A stretch of 64,000 nucleotides of DNA from Iris pallida (GCA_029216955.1 JANAVB010005597.1:47349108-47413107), one strand, 5' to 3'. Numbered from the stretch's first letter, positions 1-10,925 are shown. The notes: generated by a model from the sequence alone, not told the origin. Numbers and translations are program-made.

Positions 1-160
1 TTTGAGCCTCTATGGAGGCACGCTTTCATGCTCCATCTTTCATGCTCCATTAAGAAGTGGACACCATTTTTTGGAACGGCGAGACACCCCGGCGCAGTGG
101 CGCAGGTTTGAGCCTCTATGGAGGCACGCTTTCATGCTCCATTAAGAAGTGGACACCCAA
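1..160. repeat. Tandem duplication of a ~50-60 bp unit
   Basis: The block starting TTTGAGCCTCTATGGAGGCA is present at 1-62 and again at 107-157, with a ~45-bp spacer. Both copies end in the same AAGAAGTGGACACC string, and the first copy has a short internal duplication of CTTTCATGCTCCAT. No coding sense is visible. Confidence 0.75.
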
Positions 161-162
161 AA

Positions 163-167
<5 letters not shown>

Positions 168-254
<87 letters not shown>
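168..254. repeat. (TA)n microsatellite
   Basis: About 43 uninterrupted TA units. Open frames across it, repeating Ile-Tyr, are artefacts. Confidence 0.97.
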
Positions 255-256
<2 letters not shown>

Positions 257-269
257 TTGTTTGGTTCGC

Positions 270-619
270 GAAAATAAAATAAAAGGAAATCAATTTCTTT
301 TGAAAAATTACAATTTTCATTAATAAAAAATTGGCGTTTGAAAAGATTGTTTGTAAACAATAAAATTGAGAGAAAAAGTGAATCCTTGTGGAAAAGTGAA
401 TACTTGTGTTGGATGGATGAAGTATCTTCCTTCTTATTTATTTATTTTCTTTGAAGATCTATTTCTTTGCATGCTCCTTATAAAATAAAAGGAAATCAAT
501 TTCTTTTGAAAAATTACAATTTTTATTTTTAAAAAAATTGGCGTTTGAAAAGATTGTTTGGAAATAACAATAAAATTGAGAGGAAAAGTGAATCCTTTTG
601 GAAAAGTGAATACTTGTGT
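270..619. repeat. ~205-bp tandem repeat, left half of an array split by the copia element
   Basis: Two copies of an AT-rich unit lie at about 270-411 and 412-619, sharing AAAATAAAAGGAAATCAATT and GAAAAGATTGTTTGGAAA. A third copy resumes at 42333-42510, directly after the copia element, and a partial copy lies at 42898-42968. The array is therefore the original locus into which the 41.7-kb nest was inserted. Confidence 0.8.
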
Positions 620-623
620 TGGA

Positions 624-1097
624 TGTTGGAATTATTCAATAATTAAGGGGCCACACATGTAAAATTAATTGTGTTTAGGCTATCTAAATAATTAAGCCAA
701 ATTAAAGTGGTCTATTTGAAAATTGGCTTAAGGGTATAATTGTCATGGAATTAATGTGTAGATACCGGAGATAATTCTAATTTGATGAGGGGCCAAATTA
801 GAAATGTCAAAACATATAAATATATGTATTCATTAGGGTTATGGTCTCCAACTTATACGGCCACCAAAGAGAAGTTTTCTCTTTTTCTCTTCTGCATCCC
901 CAGCAACAGAAAGAGAGGGACAAAGTATTCGGATTCTTCTTTCTCATTAAGGGTCGTAGCAAGTTGGAAGATCGAACCCCACAAAAGGACGACCGCTTCA
1001 AGATCCATCAAGCCTAGCAATGGATTCAGGTACGCTTCCGCAATTTAATTTATGTTCTTCATCTCATGAATCGACAGGGCACAATAAATTTCCAACA
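624..1097 (+). repeat. Copia 5' LTR
   Basis: TG...CA ended, 474 bp, followed two bases later by the primer binding site. The ORF at 782-1048 inside it recurs in the other LTR and is not thought to be coding. Confidence 0.95.
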
Positions 1098-1099
1098 AG

Positions 1100-1112
1100 T
1101 GGTATCAGAGCC
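1100..1112 (+). other. Primer binding site (tRNA-iMet)
   Basis: TGGTATCAGAGCC is complementary to the 3' end of plant initiator tRNA-Met, the usual minus-strand primer of plant copia elements. It lies two bases after the 5' LTR. Confidence 0.93.
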
Positions 1113-2860
1113 TTACTGTTTGATTTATGAGGTTGAAGTTTCAGAATCAATTTTTTGTTATTGTTCAGAAATCATAGATCCTTCATTCTAATTTTAATTT
1201 AGGGTTCCAATGGTTCATAAAATAAAATTTATGATACACGAATATTAGATCTACAGTTTCTCAATAACTGATTTCTTGATCTTGTGATGCACAAAAAAAA
1301 ATCAGATATTTGTTCCGGCCAGATCATGCTGGACATGTATCCAAACGATACATTCATAATTAATGGACTAGGATGGCACTTATGTTTGTGTTGTTTGATC
1401 AAAATTGTTGGCAGTACTACACATGGTGGGTTATAATTTATGGTGAAATATAATTTATATATTTTCTTAGTGTTGTACTAGATGGCTAAATAAAGAGAAC
1501 AACTATTGGGATCTTGTCTTCTACTTCTGAGGTGTTTTCGTACATAAACAATTGTTCCAACATGTTTGCACATCATAATTTATTTATTTTATTTTTTACA
1601 TACATGGTTCTCCATTGCTTACAAGTACATTAATTTGCTATCAATCCTTCGTTGATTTGATCGCCATATTAAGAAAATCTTGATAGAATTCATAATTTAT
1701 GTACAGTAATGATCTCTCAGTTAATGCTTAAATATTAGATATAGACGTATGTGATAATGACCGTAGAAATTCTCCATTATATTAAATATGCATGAATATG
1801 CTTATTGTTGGACATATGATAATATGGAATGTCGGTTAGATTCCAATTACTCATGCTGATAGATATTTTGTGTTACTCAATTTAGAGTATTTTCGAATCT
1901 AAGTTGATCATTGGAGGACAAATTGGAATCAAATATAGACAATTTTATGTTTGGCATAAATTTAGTTTCCAATAAATTTATGTTCTAAGTCATATATTTG
2001 ATGTAATCTATTGACGTACATTTTTTCAGCAGATTATTTTAATATAATCTTTATGGATTATTTAAAGCAATCTATTGGTCCATATCTTTAGTAAAATATT
2101 ACGTAAATTTTATTATGTTGACAATGCTCAGTTTAGTCAAATTAAGAATATTTGTTTGAATCATGTAAAGAGATTCACATGCTTATGATTATCTTATTTG
2201 AGTTGTAATATTTTAATTATGCATGTACATAAAGTTTTGGACATGATTCGGTTTTGTAAAATTTAGTCAACATTCAAAAAAAATTTGGTGCCTTTTGTGA
2301 CTAGCAATAGTCGTCTAATATTCTAAATAGACCCATTGAAACAAGATGTCGCTAAAGTGACCTCTCTTGCGTAGATAGTCTATGAGGGATGTTAGATGTT
2401 TGTGTGTGTAAATTCATGCGAGTATTAGCCGGCCCAAAGAAAGGTTAATACTTGGCCGAATTGCACACATACTTGTGGTGATAAATGTGTGACAATTATA
2501 CGGTTTACATGTGAATAATAACTCGATCCAAAGATAGGCTTATTATTTGACATGACTTATTGTCAAAGTTTGATCATTACACCAAGAATACCACTTACAG
2601 TTAATATCACTGTTCAAAGACTTGATATTAATGATGTACTAGGTATCTTGAGATGGGATTCACCATTATTTGAATTTGTTTGACTATATTTTACGTTTTG
2701 GTTATTTGTTAGAGCATGTTTATTTTTTTGTTGCTTTGTTCTCTTTACAGTAAATATTGTCAAAATATCTGCCAAAAAGATTTTAATTTTCATGTTTAAT
2801 AGGATAAACTTTAAGGGCAAAAAAAAATAAATACAGTAGCTGCTAAAGGTCCAGATCAAA
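1113..2860 (+). pseudogene. Copia leader and decayed gag region
   Basis: This is the position expected for the untranslated leader and gag. I could not read a continuous gag frame: stops occur in all plus frames and the sequence is AT-rich. Only the end of this stretch leads into a recognisable zinc-knuckle remnant. Confidence 0.5.
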
Positions 2861-3423
2861 AGAAACAACAATATAAAACTAAGGGTTGTTCTTTTGTGAT
2901 AAGACAGAACACATAAGGAAAAAATGTACAAAGTACCACGCATGACGTATAAAGAAAAGTACATTTCTAAATTTGATCTGTTTTGAGGTTAATTTAGATT
3001 TAGTACCAAGAAACTCATGGTAGTTACATTCTGGTGGGACTACCCATATTAATGTTCTAGGCAAGGTTGCCTGAGTTACCGAAAGTCAATTGATGGTGAA
3101 AGATACATCTATGTGGATGACGGCAATTCGGTAGAAGTGAAAGTAATAGGACATTTTAGATTATTTTTAGGAACCGATTATTATTTGGATTTGACAGACA
3201 CTTTTATTGTACCGTCTTTTAGACGAAATTCAGTTTCAGTTCCCTTAATGGACAAATCTGGTTATCATTGTTCATTTAGAAACAATAAGTTTAGTCTATC
3301 TTTAAATTTAAATATTATTGGTAACAGTTCCCTGAAGGTTTATGATAACCTATATTCAGTTGAAACTATTGCATCTTATAATGAAACCTTGCAAGTGAAG
3401 TCATGTGGTACTAAACGCAAAAT

Positions 3424-3512
<89 letters not shown>

Positions 3513-3515
3513 TAT

Positions 3516-3566
<51 letters not shown>

Positions 3567-4726
3567 CCTCATTATGACATAAGCATTAGGTCACTTCTCT
3601 AGAAATAGAGTTGAACGATTTGTGTCTGATGAGATTTGGATTCCATTGACTTTATAGACTTTAATGTTTATATTGAATGTGTAATGGGAAGACAAACCAA
3701 AGTTAAATTATAAGTAGCTACTTTATTGGTTATGCTACAGATCAAAGGGTTGATAATTATACAATCCCATACTAAGAAAAAAAATTGAGACGAGAAGTGT
3801 AATATTTTTTGAGGATGTTGAGTTTGGAGGAGAAATAAAGTCAGGATCATTGTCTTTGAGAAGGAATCAATTACGATTCCTACTATCACTTTTGACGATG
3901 TGCAGGATTCTATACCTGTCATGATCAAGAAGTGAATTCGGAGTCTCAATAAGACAATGTCGAATTACCTCTATAAGTCGTTGTTGAGATACCTTAACAA
4001 CGACAACGTAGCGGCACCCCATTCAAGATAAGGTAATTATTCCTAAGGAACAAACTCAACAACCTCAAGAACCGGTAATATTAAGATGGTCCACCAGAGA
4101 AAGGAGAAATATAATTTTGGATAATATTGTCATATTTCTCTAGGAACGTGAGGAAGACTGTGGATACTGGAAGATGATCTAATCACCTTCCATCAGGCCA
4201 TAGAAAATTCCAGTTCTCAAAGTGGATTGATACAATAAATAAGGAGTATAAGTTCATGCAAGACAATAAAGTTTAAGAACTTGTCCTATTACCAAAAGGT
4301 ATAAAATCCATTGGTTGCAAATGGACATTTTGAACCAAGAAGGATTCGAAGGGTCATGTGGAGAGGTATAAAGTATGTCTTGTAACTAGTGACTTTACTC
4401 AAAATTTTGGGATTGATTTTAAAGAGTTTTTCTCTTCGGTATCTTTGAAAAACTCCTTTAAAACAATCATAGCATATGTTGCACATTTTGATCTTTAGTT
4501 ACATCAAATGGATGTCAAAACAGCATTTCTCAATGGTAACATTGACGAAACTATTTATATGGTGCAGCCAGAAAAATTTGTGTCGAAAGATCCAAATAAT
4601 ATGGTTTACAAATTGACAAAATCTATTTATGGACTCAAGCAAGCTTCTCGTCAGTGGTACTATAAATTTCACCAAGTTGTTACCTCGTTTGGTTTTGAGG
4701 TTAACGTTGTTGAAGATTGTGTGTAT
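2860..4726 (+). pseudogene. Copia gag knuckle, protease, GAG-pre-integrase and N-terminal RT, decayed
   Basis: Fragments appear in copia order in shifting plus frames. A CCHC-type knuckle remnant lies at about 2885-2945 (FCDKTEHIRKKC once one frame shift is allowed). A retropepsin remnant follows at about 3020-3420, including the SGGTTHINV stretch where SGATTH would be expected and SYRKSIDGERYIYV downstream. GAG-pre-integrase follows at about 3565-3700 (HFSRNRVERFVS-like). The RT segment at 4289-4726 has the motifs [11 protein letters not shown] and YGLKQASRQWY. Most of the integrase core is missing. The frame is cut at 4726/4730 by CACTA-1 and resumes at 10434. Multiple stops and frameshifts make this non-functional. 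Confidence 0.85.
3429..3563. repeat. (TA)n microsatellite inside the copia element
   Basis: About 135 bp of TA repeats, interrupted by TG and AATA, lie between the protease and GAG-pre-integrase remnants. The expansion contributes to breaking the coding frame. Confidence 0.95.
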
Positions 4727-4739
4727 CACCACTACTAAA

Positions 4740-5215
4740 ATCTGTCAAATCAGCGATGCTTCAGGACGTCGTTAAAAAGGGAAAATACGTCGCTAATATC
4801 GATTAGCGATGTATTTAGCGACGTTTGCACGTAGTCGCGATTAACCTAGTCGCTAAACAACAAAATGTTGCAATACGTCGCTATTGCGACGACACTCAGC
4901 GACGCGGACACGTCGCTAATTCAGCGACTACCAGCGACGTAAAACGTCATCATTTACCGACGCAACCTAGCGACGTTGAGCGAGTTGACATGCATCGATG
5001 GTGACCTGGCTTGAGAGCCAAATGGCGACGTTCTGCAACTTTGCTACATCGCTATAGTACCGACATATAGCGACGGTTAGCGACGTCTTACGTAGCGACG
5101 TTTAGTGACGATCAGCGACGGTACTCATCACAGTTAGCGACGTTGTGATACTTACTTAGCGACGTTGCCGTCGTCGCTGGACGTCGCTGAGAGTCGCTGA
5201 ACGTCGCTAATCTTG
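4740..5215. repeat. CACTA-1 left subterminal repeats
   Basis: Many direct and inverted copies of TAGCGACGT / ACGTCGCTA over ~475 bp. In En/Spm-type elements such subterminal repeats are bound by the TNPA protein. The same motif fills both ends of CACTA-2, so the two elements belong to one family. Confidence 0.9.
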
Positions 5216-6590
5216 AAAAAAAAATACAGCATTTGCAGCATCCCCTGCAGCATTTGCAGCATTTGCAGCATCCTCTACACCATTTGTTACAACAATGACG
5301 GTGTGTATCACGAACACAGTATCAAACAACACAGATACACACAATCACGAACACGTTTAAAACACAATCTCATCAATCAACACAGATATATGAAAATTTG
5401 TAACAACAATGTCAAACATAATAGTCCACAACTTAATTGCCAAGTATGGGAACGAAATGGCTCAGAACACAACCCAAAATTCATTCTAGCATACATTAGT
5501 GTGAATCATCTATGTTCTGTACATATGGTGTAGTATATGTTCTTATCGTATCTAGTATTTGAAGAATGTAACAGAATCAAGATGAACTCACATAATGTAA
5601 TACTAAGATATCATCTACTACTATATAAGATATAGTGATAGGTTGTCGTATCATCATTGCCGAGGGATGAGGGTCGGAGGACAAATACCGCTCGAGTGAG
5701 CCAAAGGCATGCAGCCACTTCCCTCCCTCTCTCACGCTATCAACGTCACAACTTTTTCACCTCAAGTTCTGATCAAGCATCTTCCTTCTCCTCTCCTCCA
5801 CCAAGGCTCTGGACCCATCTGCTCCTTCCTACTTTCCTTCTTCTTATTTGACTATCTCAGCCAAAGGCATCTTCCTTCTCTCCTCCACCATGGCTCTGGA
5901 CGTCGCTGAGAGTCGCTGAACGTCGCTAATCTTGAAAAAAAATAAAAAAAGTACAGCATTTGCAGCATCCCCTGCAGCATTTACAGCATTCCCTACACCA
6001 TTTGTTACAACAACGACGGTGTTTGTCACGAACACAGTATCAAACAACACAGATACACACAATCACGAACACGTTTGAAACACAATCTTATCAATCAACA
6101 CAGATATATAAAAATTTGTAACAACAATGTCAAACATAATGGTCCACAACTTAATTGCCAAGTATGGGAACGAATGGCTCAGAACACAACCCAAAATTCA
6201 TTCTAGCATACATTAGTGTGAATCATCTATGTTCTGTACATATGGTGTAGTATATGTTCTTATCGTATCTAGTATCTGAATAATGTAACAGAATCAAGAT
6301 GAACTCACATAATATAATACTAAGACATCATCTACTACTATATAAGATATAGTGATAGGTTGTCGTATCATCATTGCCGAGGGATGAGGGTCGGAGGACA
6401 AATACCGCTCGAGTGAGCCAAAGACATGCAGCCACTTTCCTCCCTCTCTCACGCTATCAATGTCACAACTTTTCTACCTCATGTTCTGATCAAGCATCTT
6501 CCTTCTCCTCTCCTCCACCATGGCTCTGGACCCATCAGCTCCTCTATACTTCCCTTCTTCTTATTTGACTCTCTCAGCCACATATGATAT
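5178..6590. repeat. 719-bp tandem duplication within CACTA-1, with a third partial copy
   Basis: GGACGTCGCTGAGAGTCGCT starts units at 5178 and 5897. The units share CAGCATTTGCAGCATCCCC, the CCGAGGGATGAGGGTCGGAG stretch and a polypyrimidine segment ending at CTCCACCATGGCTCTGGA. A third partial copy lies at about 8765-9000, and a short piece (GTATCATCATTGCCGAGGG) recurs near 8236. The ORFs beginning MPRDEGRR at 5657 and 6374 are the same stretch in the two copies. Confidence 0.9.
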
Positions 6591-7236
6591 CCACCTCAAG
6601 TGTAGAGTCGAAGGAGAAGAAGTGGACAGGAAGGGAAGGGGGAAGCAGCACAGCCGGCGGCATGACCCGGAGGAAGTACAGAGGTTTTCTTCAACATCCG
6701 TATAGGAGAACTATAAGGATATATCTTTTCACAACATATCACCTTGTCAAAGACCCTTAATGTGACAACCATGTTACTGCGGTGTCGGAAGACTAACATG
6801 TCATAATTTTTTAAGCCGTGTGTTTTGACATAATCCTCCAAACTCTTTCCTGCTATGTAGTAATGCAAGATTACTACATAGGAGGAAAGAGTTCGAAAGA
6901 TTATGTCAAAACACACGGCTTAAAAAATTATGACATGTTAGTCTTTCGACACCGCGCTAACATGATATTCACATTAAGGGTCTTTGACAAAATGACATAT
7001 TGTGAAAAGATATATTCTTATAGTTCTCCTACGGATTTGAATAAAACATTTGTACTTCCTCCGGGTCATGCCGCCGGCTGTGCTGCTTTCCCCTCCTCTT
7101 CCTGCCCACTTCTTCTTCCCCGACTCTACACTTGAGGTGGATATCATATGTGGCTGAGAGAGTCAAATAAGAAGAAGGGAAGTAGGGAGGAGCAAATGGG
7201 TCCAGAGCCATGGTGGAGGAGAGGAGAAGGAAGATG
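6494..7236. repeat. Long hairpin 1 of CACTA-1 (B3-domain fragment in both arms)
   Basis: Inverted arms at 6494-6864 and about 6869-7236 meet at CTATGTAGTAAT / ATTACTACATAG with a ~5-base loop. Outer ends are CATCTTCCTTCTCC and GGAGAAGGAAGATG. Arms are ~370 bp with scattered mismatches. Each arm encodes, in opposite directions, the C-terminal half of a B3 domain. A transcript through it would fold into a long double strand. Confidence 0.93.
6869..7125 (+). pseudogene. Captured B3 (REM-like) DNA-binding domain fragment
   Basis: The frame reads GKSSKDYVKTHGLKNYDM, then LVFRHRANMIFTLRVFDK, then a CEK. This matches the second half of plant B3 domains, where W-x-D-F-V-x-x-H-x-L precedes a D-x-LVF strand and an F-x-V-x-x-FD strand. 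The inverted copy on the minus strand (about 6596-6860) has the same residues with a few changes (GKSLEDYVKTHGLKNYD). The first half of the domain, with most DNA-contacting residues, is absent. B3 proteins of the REM group are plant transcription factors. The parent gene is not in this window, so the family call rests on motif recognition. Confidence 0.65.
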
Positions 7237-8073
7237 CTGAATCAGTATTGTCTTCCGGATCGTCCTCATCAAGGCATAACGGGCTGCTCAGCGTGCCCAG
7301 CTTCTTCAACTTCTCGCTGGCTGCAGAGTCGAAATGGGAACGGGTCCTCTTTGCCGGCCCGGAGCTCTGACTCGCACTCGTCGCCTCACTACAGGTTTTC
7401 TCTCCTCCTCTGACGCGGGTCATAAGAAAAAAAAATTTGTACCTCTTTTTCACATAAACATCATTGCCGCCTTGTACTCGAGCCTCCTCGTCTGTGACGC
7501 TATCCAACTTCTCGGTGCCTACATTGTCACTTGAATCTCCCCTTCGACTCGTATCGTCCTCTTCTTCGCCTGTCTTTTTGCTCCCTGTCTTGCAATCATC
7601 TTCTATCACCGCCGACTCATTCGACTCCTTCTCCGAGTCTTCCTCCTCCTCCTCCTCCTCCTCCTCGGAGTCATCGGAGAAGGAGTCGAATAATTCGGCG
7701 GTGATAGCAGATGATTGCTAGATAGGGAGCGAAAAAACAGGCGAAGAAGAGGACGATACGAGTCGAAGGAGAGATTCAAGTGACAATGTAGGCACCGAGA
7801 AGTTGGATAGCACCACAGACGAGGAGGCTCGAGTACAAGACGACAATGATGTTTATGTGAAGAAGAGGTACGAAATTTCTTTTCTTATGACCCGCGTCAG
7901 AGGAGGAGAGAAAACCGGTAGCGAGGCAACGAGTGCGAGTCAGAGCTCTGGGCCGACAAAGAGGACCCCTTCCCATTTCGACTCTGCAGCCAGCGAGAAG
8001 TTGAAGAAGCTGGGCACGCTGAGCAGCCCGTTATGCCTTGATGAGGACGATCTGGAAGACAATGCTGATTCAG
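7237..8073. repeat. Long hairpin 2 of CACTA-1
   Basis: Arms at 7237-7638 and 7672-8073 (about 400 bp each) are separated by a loop with a (TCC)n tract. Outer ends are CTGAATCAGTATTGTC and the complement of GACAATGCTGATTCAG. It directly abuts hairpin 1, giving about 1.58 kb of back-to-back inverted repeats. Confidence 0.93.
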
Positions 8074-8302
8074 TTTTGCCTTGGATGGTATTGATTCTGT
8101 AGATCCGTGTATAAAAGAGGAAGAGATTGGGAGTAGAGTGGACCCGGAGGGAAATGAGAGATTGGAAGCTGGGTCAATATCCAAGAAGCAAAAAAGAGTC
8201 GAGGATCTCTCAGAGAATCCTCTCTGGTTGGTTGTCGTATCATCATTGCCGAGGGATGAGGGTCGTAGTACCAATACAATCCAGAGATTGACACAGTACT
8301 AA
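7674..8302 (+). pseudogene. Captured linker region, probably of the same B3 gene
   Basis: The right arm of hairpin 2 reads as an acidic, Ser-rich low-complexity segment (TDEEARVQDDNDVYVKKRY, SASQSSGPTKRTPSHFD, EKLKKLGTLSSPLCLDEDD). It continues outside the hairpin in another frame as IKEEEIGSRVDPEGNERLEA and SISKKQKRVEDLSENPLW. The left arm encodes nearly the same protein on the minus strand (7163-7609). There is a stop at 7719-7721 and a frame change near 8080. Acidic and Ser-rich linkers between B3 domains are common in REM proteins, and adjacency to the B3 fragment supports one source gene. That link is inference. Confidence 0.5.
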
Positions 8303-8369
8303 TTCATATATGTAGTCCAATACAAATAGTCTAATATAAAAACAACCCAATACAAATAAGTACTAATAG

Positions 8370-8642
8370 CTAATGAGAACCACGCAGCTCACGCAAACGC
8401 TCAGTGATACGATCACGCAACCACCTCGAAAAAGCAAGATCTTTGGCGTGAGGAGAGATGTCGTCCCTTGCAAGTGTTGCATGAATAGAAATCCCGGTCT
8501 CACTAGCTACCAGTGTTGGATGAATAGAACTCCCGGTCTCACTAGCAACCGATGTCACTTCCTCCTTAACTGTAGGAGGAGCCACCTCAGCATTCACTGT
8601 TTCCCTCAAACGACGTGCCGCTCCTCGGGTCATGGGTGCCAT
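8370..8642 (-). CDS. Hypothetical 90-aa ORF of CACTA-1 with an internal 39-bp repeat
   Basis: Not recognised. The frame starts with MAPMTRGAARRLRETVNAEV directly after a TACCAG splice-acceptor-like sequence on the minus strand and runs in the element's transcription direction. VASETGSSIHPTL followed by VASETGISIHATL is a 13-residue tandem repeat. The C-terminal part is basic (SRWLRDRITERLRELRGSH). It could be an exon of a captured gene or of a degraded element protein. No domain can be assigned. Confidence 0.35.
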   Translation of the reverse strand: MAPMTRGAARRLRETVNAEVAPPTVKEEVTSVASETGSSIHPTLVASETGISIHATLARDDISPHAKDLAFSRWLRDRITERLRELRGSH

Positions 8643-9000
8643 CTGGTAAGATCGATATTCACAAATAATATAATTATAACATAAGCAAGCTAACTAAAGG
8701 AACCATCATGTAATTTGAGTACATTTTCGAAAGCAGATAAAGTACAAAAAATTCAATTTTTTGCCAAGTGTGAGAACGGATGGCTCAGAACACAACCCAA
8801 GATTCATTCTAGCATATATTAGTGTGAATCATCTATGTTCTGTACATATGGTGTAGTATATGTTCTTATCGTATCTAGTATCTGAAGAATATAACAGAAT
8901 CAAGATAAACTCACATAATGTAATACTAAGACATCATCTACTACTATATAAGATATAGTGATAGGTTGTCGTATCATCATTGCCGAGGGATGAGGGTCGA

Positions 9001-9560
9001 AGGACAGTCAACTTTATCTACGGCTACATAGTTTCTGCCTCGCCAGTCGAATGGCTGCAGGGACTATGTCCTGATCACGATGTCGTACCTTAGATTTAGG
9101 ATTTAAAATATGGTATTCAGGTCAACTTAATTCAGTCAAAGGGTACCGAACAGAAAGTCTAATTAAGACTTTCAACTAAGCAGGCAGCCTGGACTGCTGT
9201 TCAGAACTTGGCAGACAAAATCCCATACCATCTGATGACAAACCTATACACACCCTTGCCCAAACCATTTGTTTCAGTAGGTAAAACATTCCAGGTTACT
9301 CAAGTAACCTGTCGTGCAACATTTGGTGTCAACAGCATTCTTTGTTAATTGTAACATGCATACTATCATATCCCAACTCTGCCAAAACCTGACCAACATA
9401 TCCTACACTAATCATTCCATATTTCAGTAATGTCAGTGAGCTAAATCATACTCAACTGTCGAGAATACTTAGGAGAAAACTCATTCACAGGATTAGTATC
9501 CATCCTTCGTGACATAGCTGAAATTTTATAGGGCTCGATAATAATTATTAGTCAATTTAT
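9001..9560. other. CACTA-1 interior, no gene recognised
   Basis: AT-rich, with stops in all frames and no repeat of the element or tRNA-like signal seen. By analogy with CACTA-2 it may be intron or spacer. Confidence 0.5.
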
Positions 9561-9879
9561 TCATCATTTCAAAACCCTGAAAATGCCAAAAAAAACTCTC
9601 AGTATCAGTATATAGGGCTCGAACCCTAAATTAGAATTCGAATCCAAGCCAAACATCAAATTGACAGTTGATATGCCCAAAAAAACTCCCAGTATCAGTA
9701 TATAGGTGTCACACTGTGAGTCTCGTGTCCACACAGTGGGACACGACGTGTCCAAACCAACAAAATAGGTGTCACACGAACTAGAAGCGAATCTACGCTC
9801 TCGTGTCCCCCGCAGCGAGTCCACTGTGAGTCTCGCGTCCCCCGCAGCGAGTCCACGCTCTCGTGGACACGAACTAGAA

Positions 9880-10130
9880 GCGAGAGAGAGAGCTATAAGA
9901 CGAGGAGAAACTGGGGAGGAGCTACCTGAGGAAGGAGGAGGAGGAGGAGAAGAAGGAGAAGGAGGAGCTACCTGAGGAAGGAGGAGGAGGAGACGGAGGA
10001 GGCCGGAGGAGGGAGATCGCCGGAGAAGCACCGCGGAGGAGGAGGCCGGAGGAGGAAAATCGCCGGAGGAGCGTCGCGTCGAGCGCGCGAAAAATTGGGG
10101 GGGAAATTTGTGAATGGTCGAAAATGAAAC
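9880..10130 (-). promoter_or_regulatory. CACTA-1 leader-like pyrimidine tract with splice-donor motifs (minus strand)
   Basis: On the minus strand this is C/T-rich. CCTCAG|GTAGCTCC occurs twice (near 9924 and 9969), resembling the CCTCAG|GTAAACCC donor in the leader of CACTA-2 at 11336-11350. This places the transcription start side of CACTA-1 at its right end. The 155-aa frame across it is Pro/Ser/Leu-rich and probably non-coding. Confidence 0.45.
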
Positions 10131-10139
10131 CCTCGCCGT

Positions 10140-10420
10140 ATGAAACGATTAGCGACGTCCTTTTAGGACGTCGCTAAACGTCGCTGATATTTAATAAACG
10201 GCGACGCTGCTTAAAATGCGTCGCTACACGTTGCTATATCAGCGACGTGTACCGACGAACTTGCGACGCAGATTCTCATTTAACAAATTGTAGCCGCTAG
10301 ACGTCGCTATTAGTCGCTGTTGGCGACAAACAGCGACGTCTTAGACAAACGTCACTAAACCCCCAAAAATTAGCGACGTTCTATCTTAGAGTCGCTAAAT
10401 ACGTCGCTGATATGACTTAT
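10140..10420. repeat. CACTA-1 right subterminal repeats
   Basis: Numerous TAGCGACG / CGTCGCTA units run to the terminal TTTTGGTAGTG and mirror the left end. Confidence 0.9.
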
Positions 10421-10433
10421 TTTGGTAGTGCAC

Positions 10434-10911
10434 AAATTCAGTGGAAGTAAAATTATTTTTTTGGTTTTGTATGTTGATGACATACTGCTTGCCACAAATG
10501 ATATAGGCATATTGCATGACACTAAGAAATTTCTATCAAATAACTTTGAGATGAAAGATCTTGGTGACGTCTCTTTTGTATTAGGAATTCAAATACACCG
10601 AGATCGTTCTCGAGGTATTCTTGGATTATCACAAAAGAGCTATATCGATAAAGTGCTTAAAATATTTGGCTTGCAGAAATGCAAATCAGGTGACATCCCA
10701 GTCGCAAAAGGAGACAAGTTCAGTCTCAATCAGTACCCTAAGAATAGCCTTGAAATTAAAAAAATATACAATAGATTTTTCCTTCATGATCAGTTGTAGG
10801 GAGTCTAATGTATGCTCAAGTATGTACGCGTCAGGATATTGCGTACATATTAGGATGTTAGGTAGATATTTAAGAAAGTATGGATGGATCATTGGGTAGC
10901 AGCCAAACTAC
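10434..10911 (+). pseudogene. Copia RT, central part between the two CACTA insertions
   Basis: Continues the RT frame broken at 4726. The segment has LYVDDILLATNDIGILHD, containing the YVDD catalytic motif, then FEMKDLGDVSFVLGIQIHRD and GLSQKSYIDKVLKIFGL. A frame break lies near 10790, after which CSSMYASGYCVHIRMLGRY resembles the MYAQVCTRPDIAY region read in shifted frames. It ends at the TTA duplication where CACTA-2 begins. Confidence 0.93.
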
Positions 10912-10925
10912 TTACACTACTAAAA

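Larger units (their letters stand above)
4730..10430 (-). mobile_element. CACTA-1, non-autonomous CACTA element with captured host sequence
   Basis: The left end reads CACTACTAAAAT and the right end TTTTGGTAGTG, giving CACTA-type inverted termini. The 3-bp duplication CAC (4727-4729 and 10431-10433) is the correct TSD size. Removing 5701 bp plus one CAC rejoins the copia RT frame exactly. Both ends are packed with TAGCGACGT-like subterminal repeats. The C/T-rich leader with a CCTCAG|GT donor lies near the right end in reverse, so the element's 5' end is on the right. No transposase remnant is visible. The interior is duplications and two long hairpins carrying a B3-domain gene fragment. Confidence 0.95.

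Noticed and set aside
57..360. ORFs with Ile-Tyr repeats (also at 3113-3517 and 53797-54094)
   Set aside because: They are translations of (TA)n. Part of 3113-3517 before the TA tract is a real copia protease remnant and is annotated as such.
782..1048. 88-codon ORF repeated at 42012-42278
   Set aside because: It lies wholly inside the copia LTRs and has no domain; the duplication is simply the two LTRs.
9564..10031. 155-codon minus-strand ORF in CACTA-1
   Set aside because: Leu/Pro/Ser-rich with tandem words; more likely leader plus intron near the element's 5' end.
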